Below are positions 5,253 through 5,438 of a stretch of 5,438 nucleotides of DNA, one piece after another; positions within the stretch are counted from its first letter, which is position 1, and each line of letters starts with the position of its first letter. Below the pieces are notes generated by a model that was given only the letters and a program-made list of their open reading frames with translations, had not been told where the DNA came from and searched no databases. The DNA comes from Methanomicrobiales archaeon (GTDB lineage: Archaea; Halobacteriota; Methanomicrobia; Methanomicrobiales; Methanospirillaceae): positions 1 to 5,438 of the forward strand of contig JAAZNH010000039.1 in assembly GCA_012798365.1 (NCBI GenBank). The letters run 5' to 3'. A program made the translations under genes and the position numbers.

Positions 5253-5291
5253 TTCACTGTCAGTGTATATATTTTTTGAAAAAACAGTGAA
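5253..5291 (-). promoter_or_regulatory. nikR promoter with candidate operator dyad
   Basis: On the minus strand, CAAAAAATATATACACTG contains a clear TATA box (TATATA near 5272-5266) about 38 nt before the ATG, placing the transcript start near 5240. The box is enclosed by a perfect 8-bp inverted repeat, TTCACTGT (5253-5260) and ACAGTGAA (5284-5291), with a 23-nt spacer. A further CAGTG (5261-5265) makes CACTG-T-CAGTG with the first half. A repressor bound here would block TBP/TFB, so NikR autoregulation is the natural guess. Confidence 0.6.
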
Positions 5292-5419
5292 TGATGTTGT
5301 ACTTGGTAAGAATATCCGGTTACCCTGCTGCTCATTATTCGCTGGCAAAAATGCCGGCACCCTGATTCCGGGCATTCGCCTTCGTATGCGGGGCGAGGAA
5401 CCCTGATCCGGGTGTTGTC

Positions 5420-5438
5420 ATGCCTGCAAAAAAAAACA
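5420..5438 (+). CDS. Possible start of a divergent gene, cut by the right edge
   Basis: ATG at 5420 opens MPAKKN and runs to the window end. GGTG at 5411-5414, five bases upstream, could serve as a ribosome site. Only six codons are visible, so no product can be named, and no strong TATA-like block precedes it. A genuine gene here would be divergent from nikR with a ~190-bp shared spacer. Confidence 0.25.

Noticed and set aside
5229..5375. 49-residue N-terminal extension of NikR
   Set aside because: NikR proteins begin close to the SRIGISLP strand; the extension would be translated through the TATA box and dyad, and GGTGA marks the start at 5228.
5351..5411. ATGCCGG/CCGGGCAT imperfect hairpin and repeated CCTGAT(T)CCGGG
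   Set aside because: Short and imperfect, with no clear relation to a promoter or terminator; likely chance in GC-rich DNA.
1..5438. CRISPR array, tRNA/rRNA, insertion sequence
   Set aside because: No regularly spaced repeats, no tRNA-like cloverleaf or rRNA segment, and no transposase or terminal repeats were seen.

Overview
The window looks archaeal, most likely a hydrogenotrophic methanogen of the Methanomicrobiales (Methanoregula-like). This rests on four things: several proteins with the archaeal type IV pilin N-terminus (AVSPVVGVMLML type), a histidine kinase with the RHDI-type H-box common in methanogens, a NikR nickel regulator in the archaeal form, and AT-rich TATA-like promoters between fairly GC-rich genes. 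The genus is an inference.

Layout. Positions 1-770 (+) hold the C-terminal half of a histidine kinase whose sensor part lies left of the window. Positions 771-954 are a GC-rich convergent gap with several inverted repeats. On the minus strand, 2114-955, is a two-gene operon of related type IV pilins joined by a GTGA stop/start overlap. A 273-bp divergent promoter region (2115-2387) follows. On the plus strand, 2388-3765, is a second two-gene operon: a small pilin and a 320-residue pilin-like secreted protein, overlapping by 11 bp. The four proteins share one type of N-terminal anchor but have different outer domains, so the locus looks like a small divergent surface-pilus or pseudopilin cluster. 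No pilus ATPase, platform protein or prepilin peptidase is present in the window.

Positions 3766-4370 contain no gene I can support. An AT-rich promoter-like block near 4178-4226 is followed by a GC-rich hairpin just before a small unknown gene at 4371. That gene reads to a stop at 4652, but an apparently protein-like continuation lies in the +1 frame up to 4707, so it is probably frameshifted (or contains a sequence error).

Positions 5228-4806 (-) encode NikR with all four nickel-binding residues. Its promoter contains a TATA box flanked by a perfect 8-bp inverted repeat (TTCACTGT-N23-ACAGTGAA), a good candidate for an autoregulatory operator. A possible divergent gene may begin at 5420 and run off the right edge.

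How the genes may work together: the pilin cluster is the coherent unit. The kinase and NikR are regulators that happen to flank it, and nothing in the sequence links them to the pili.
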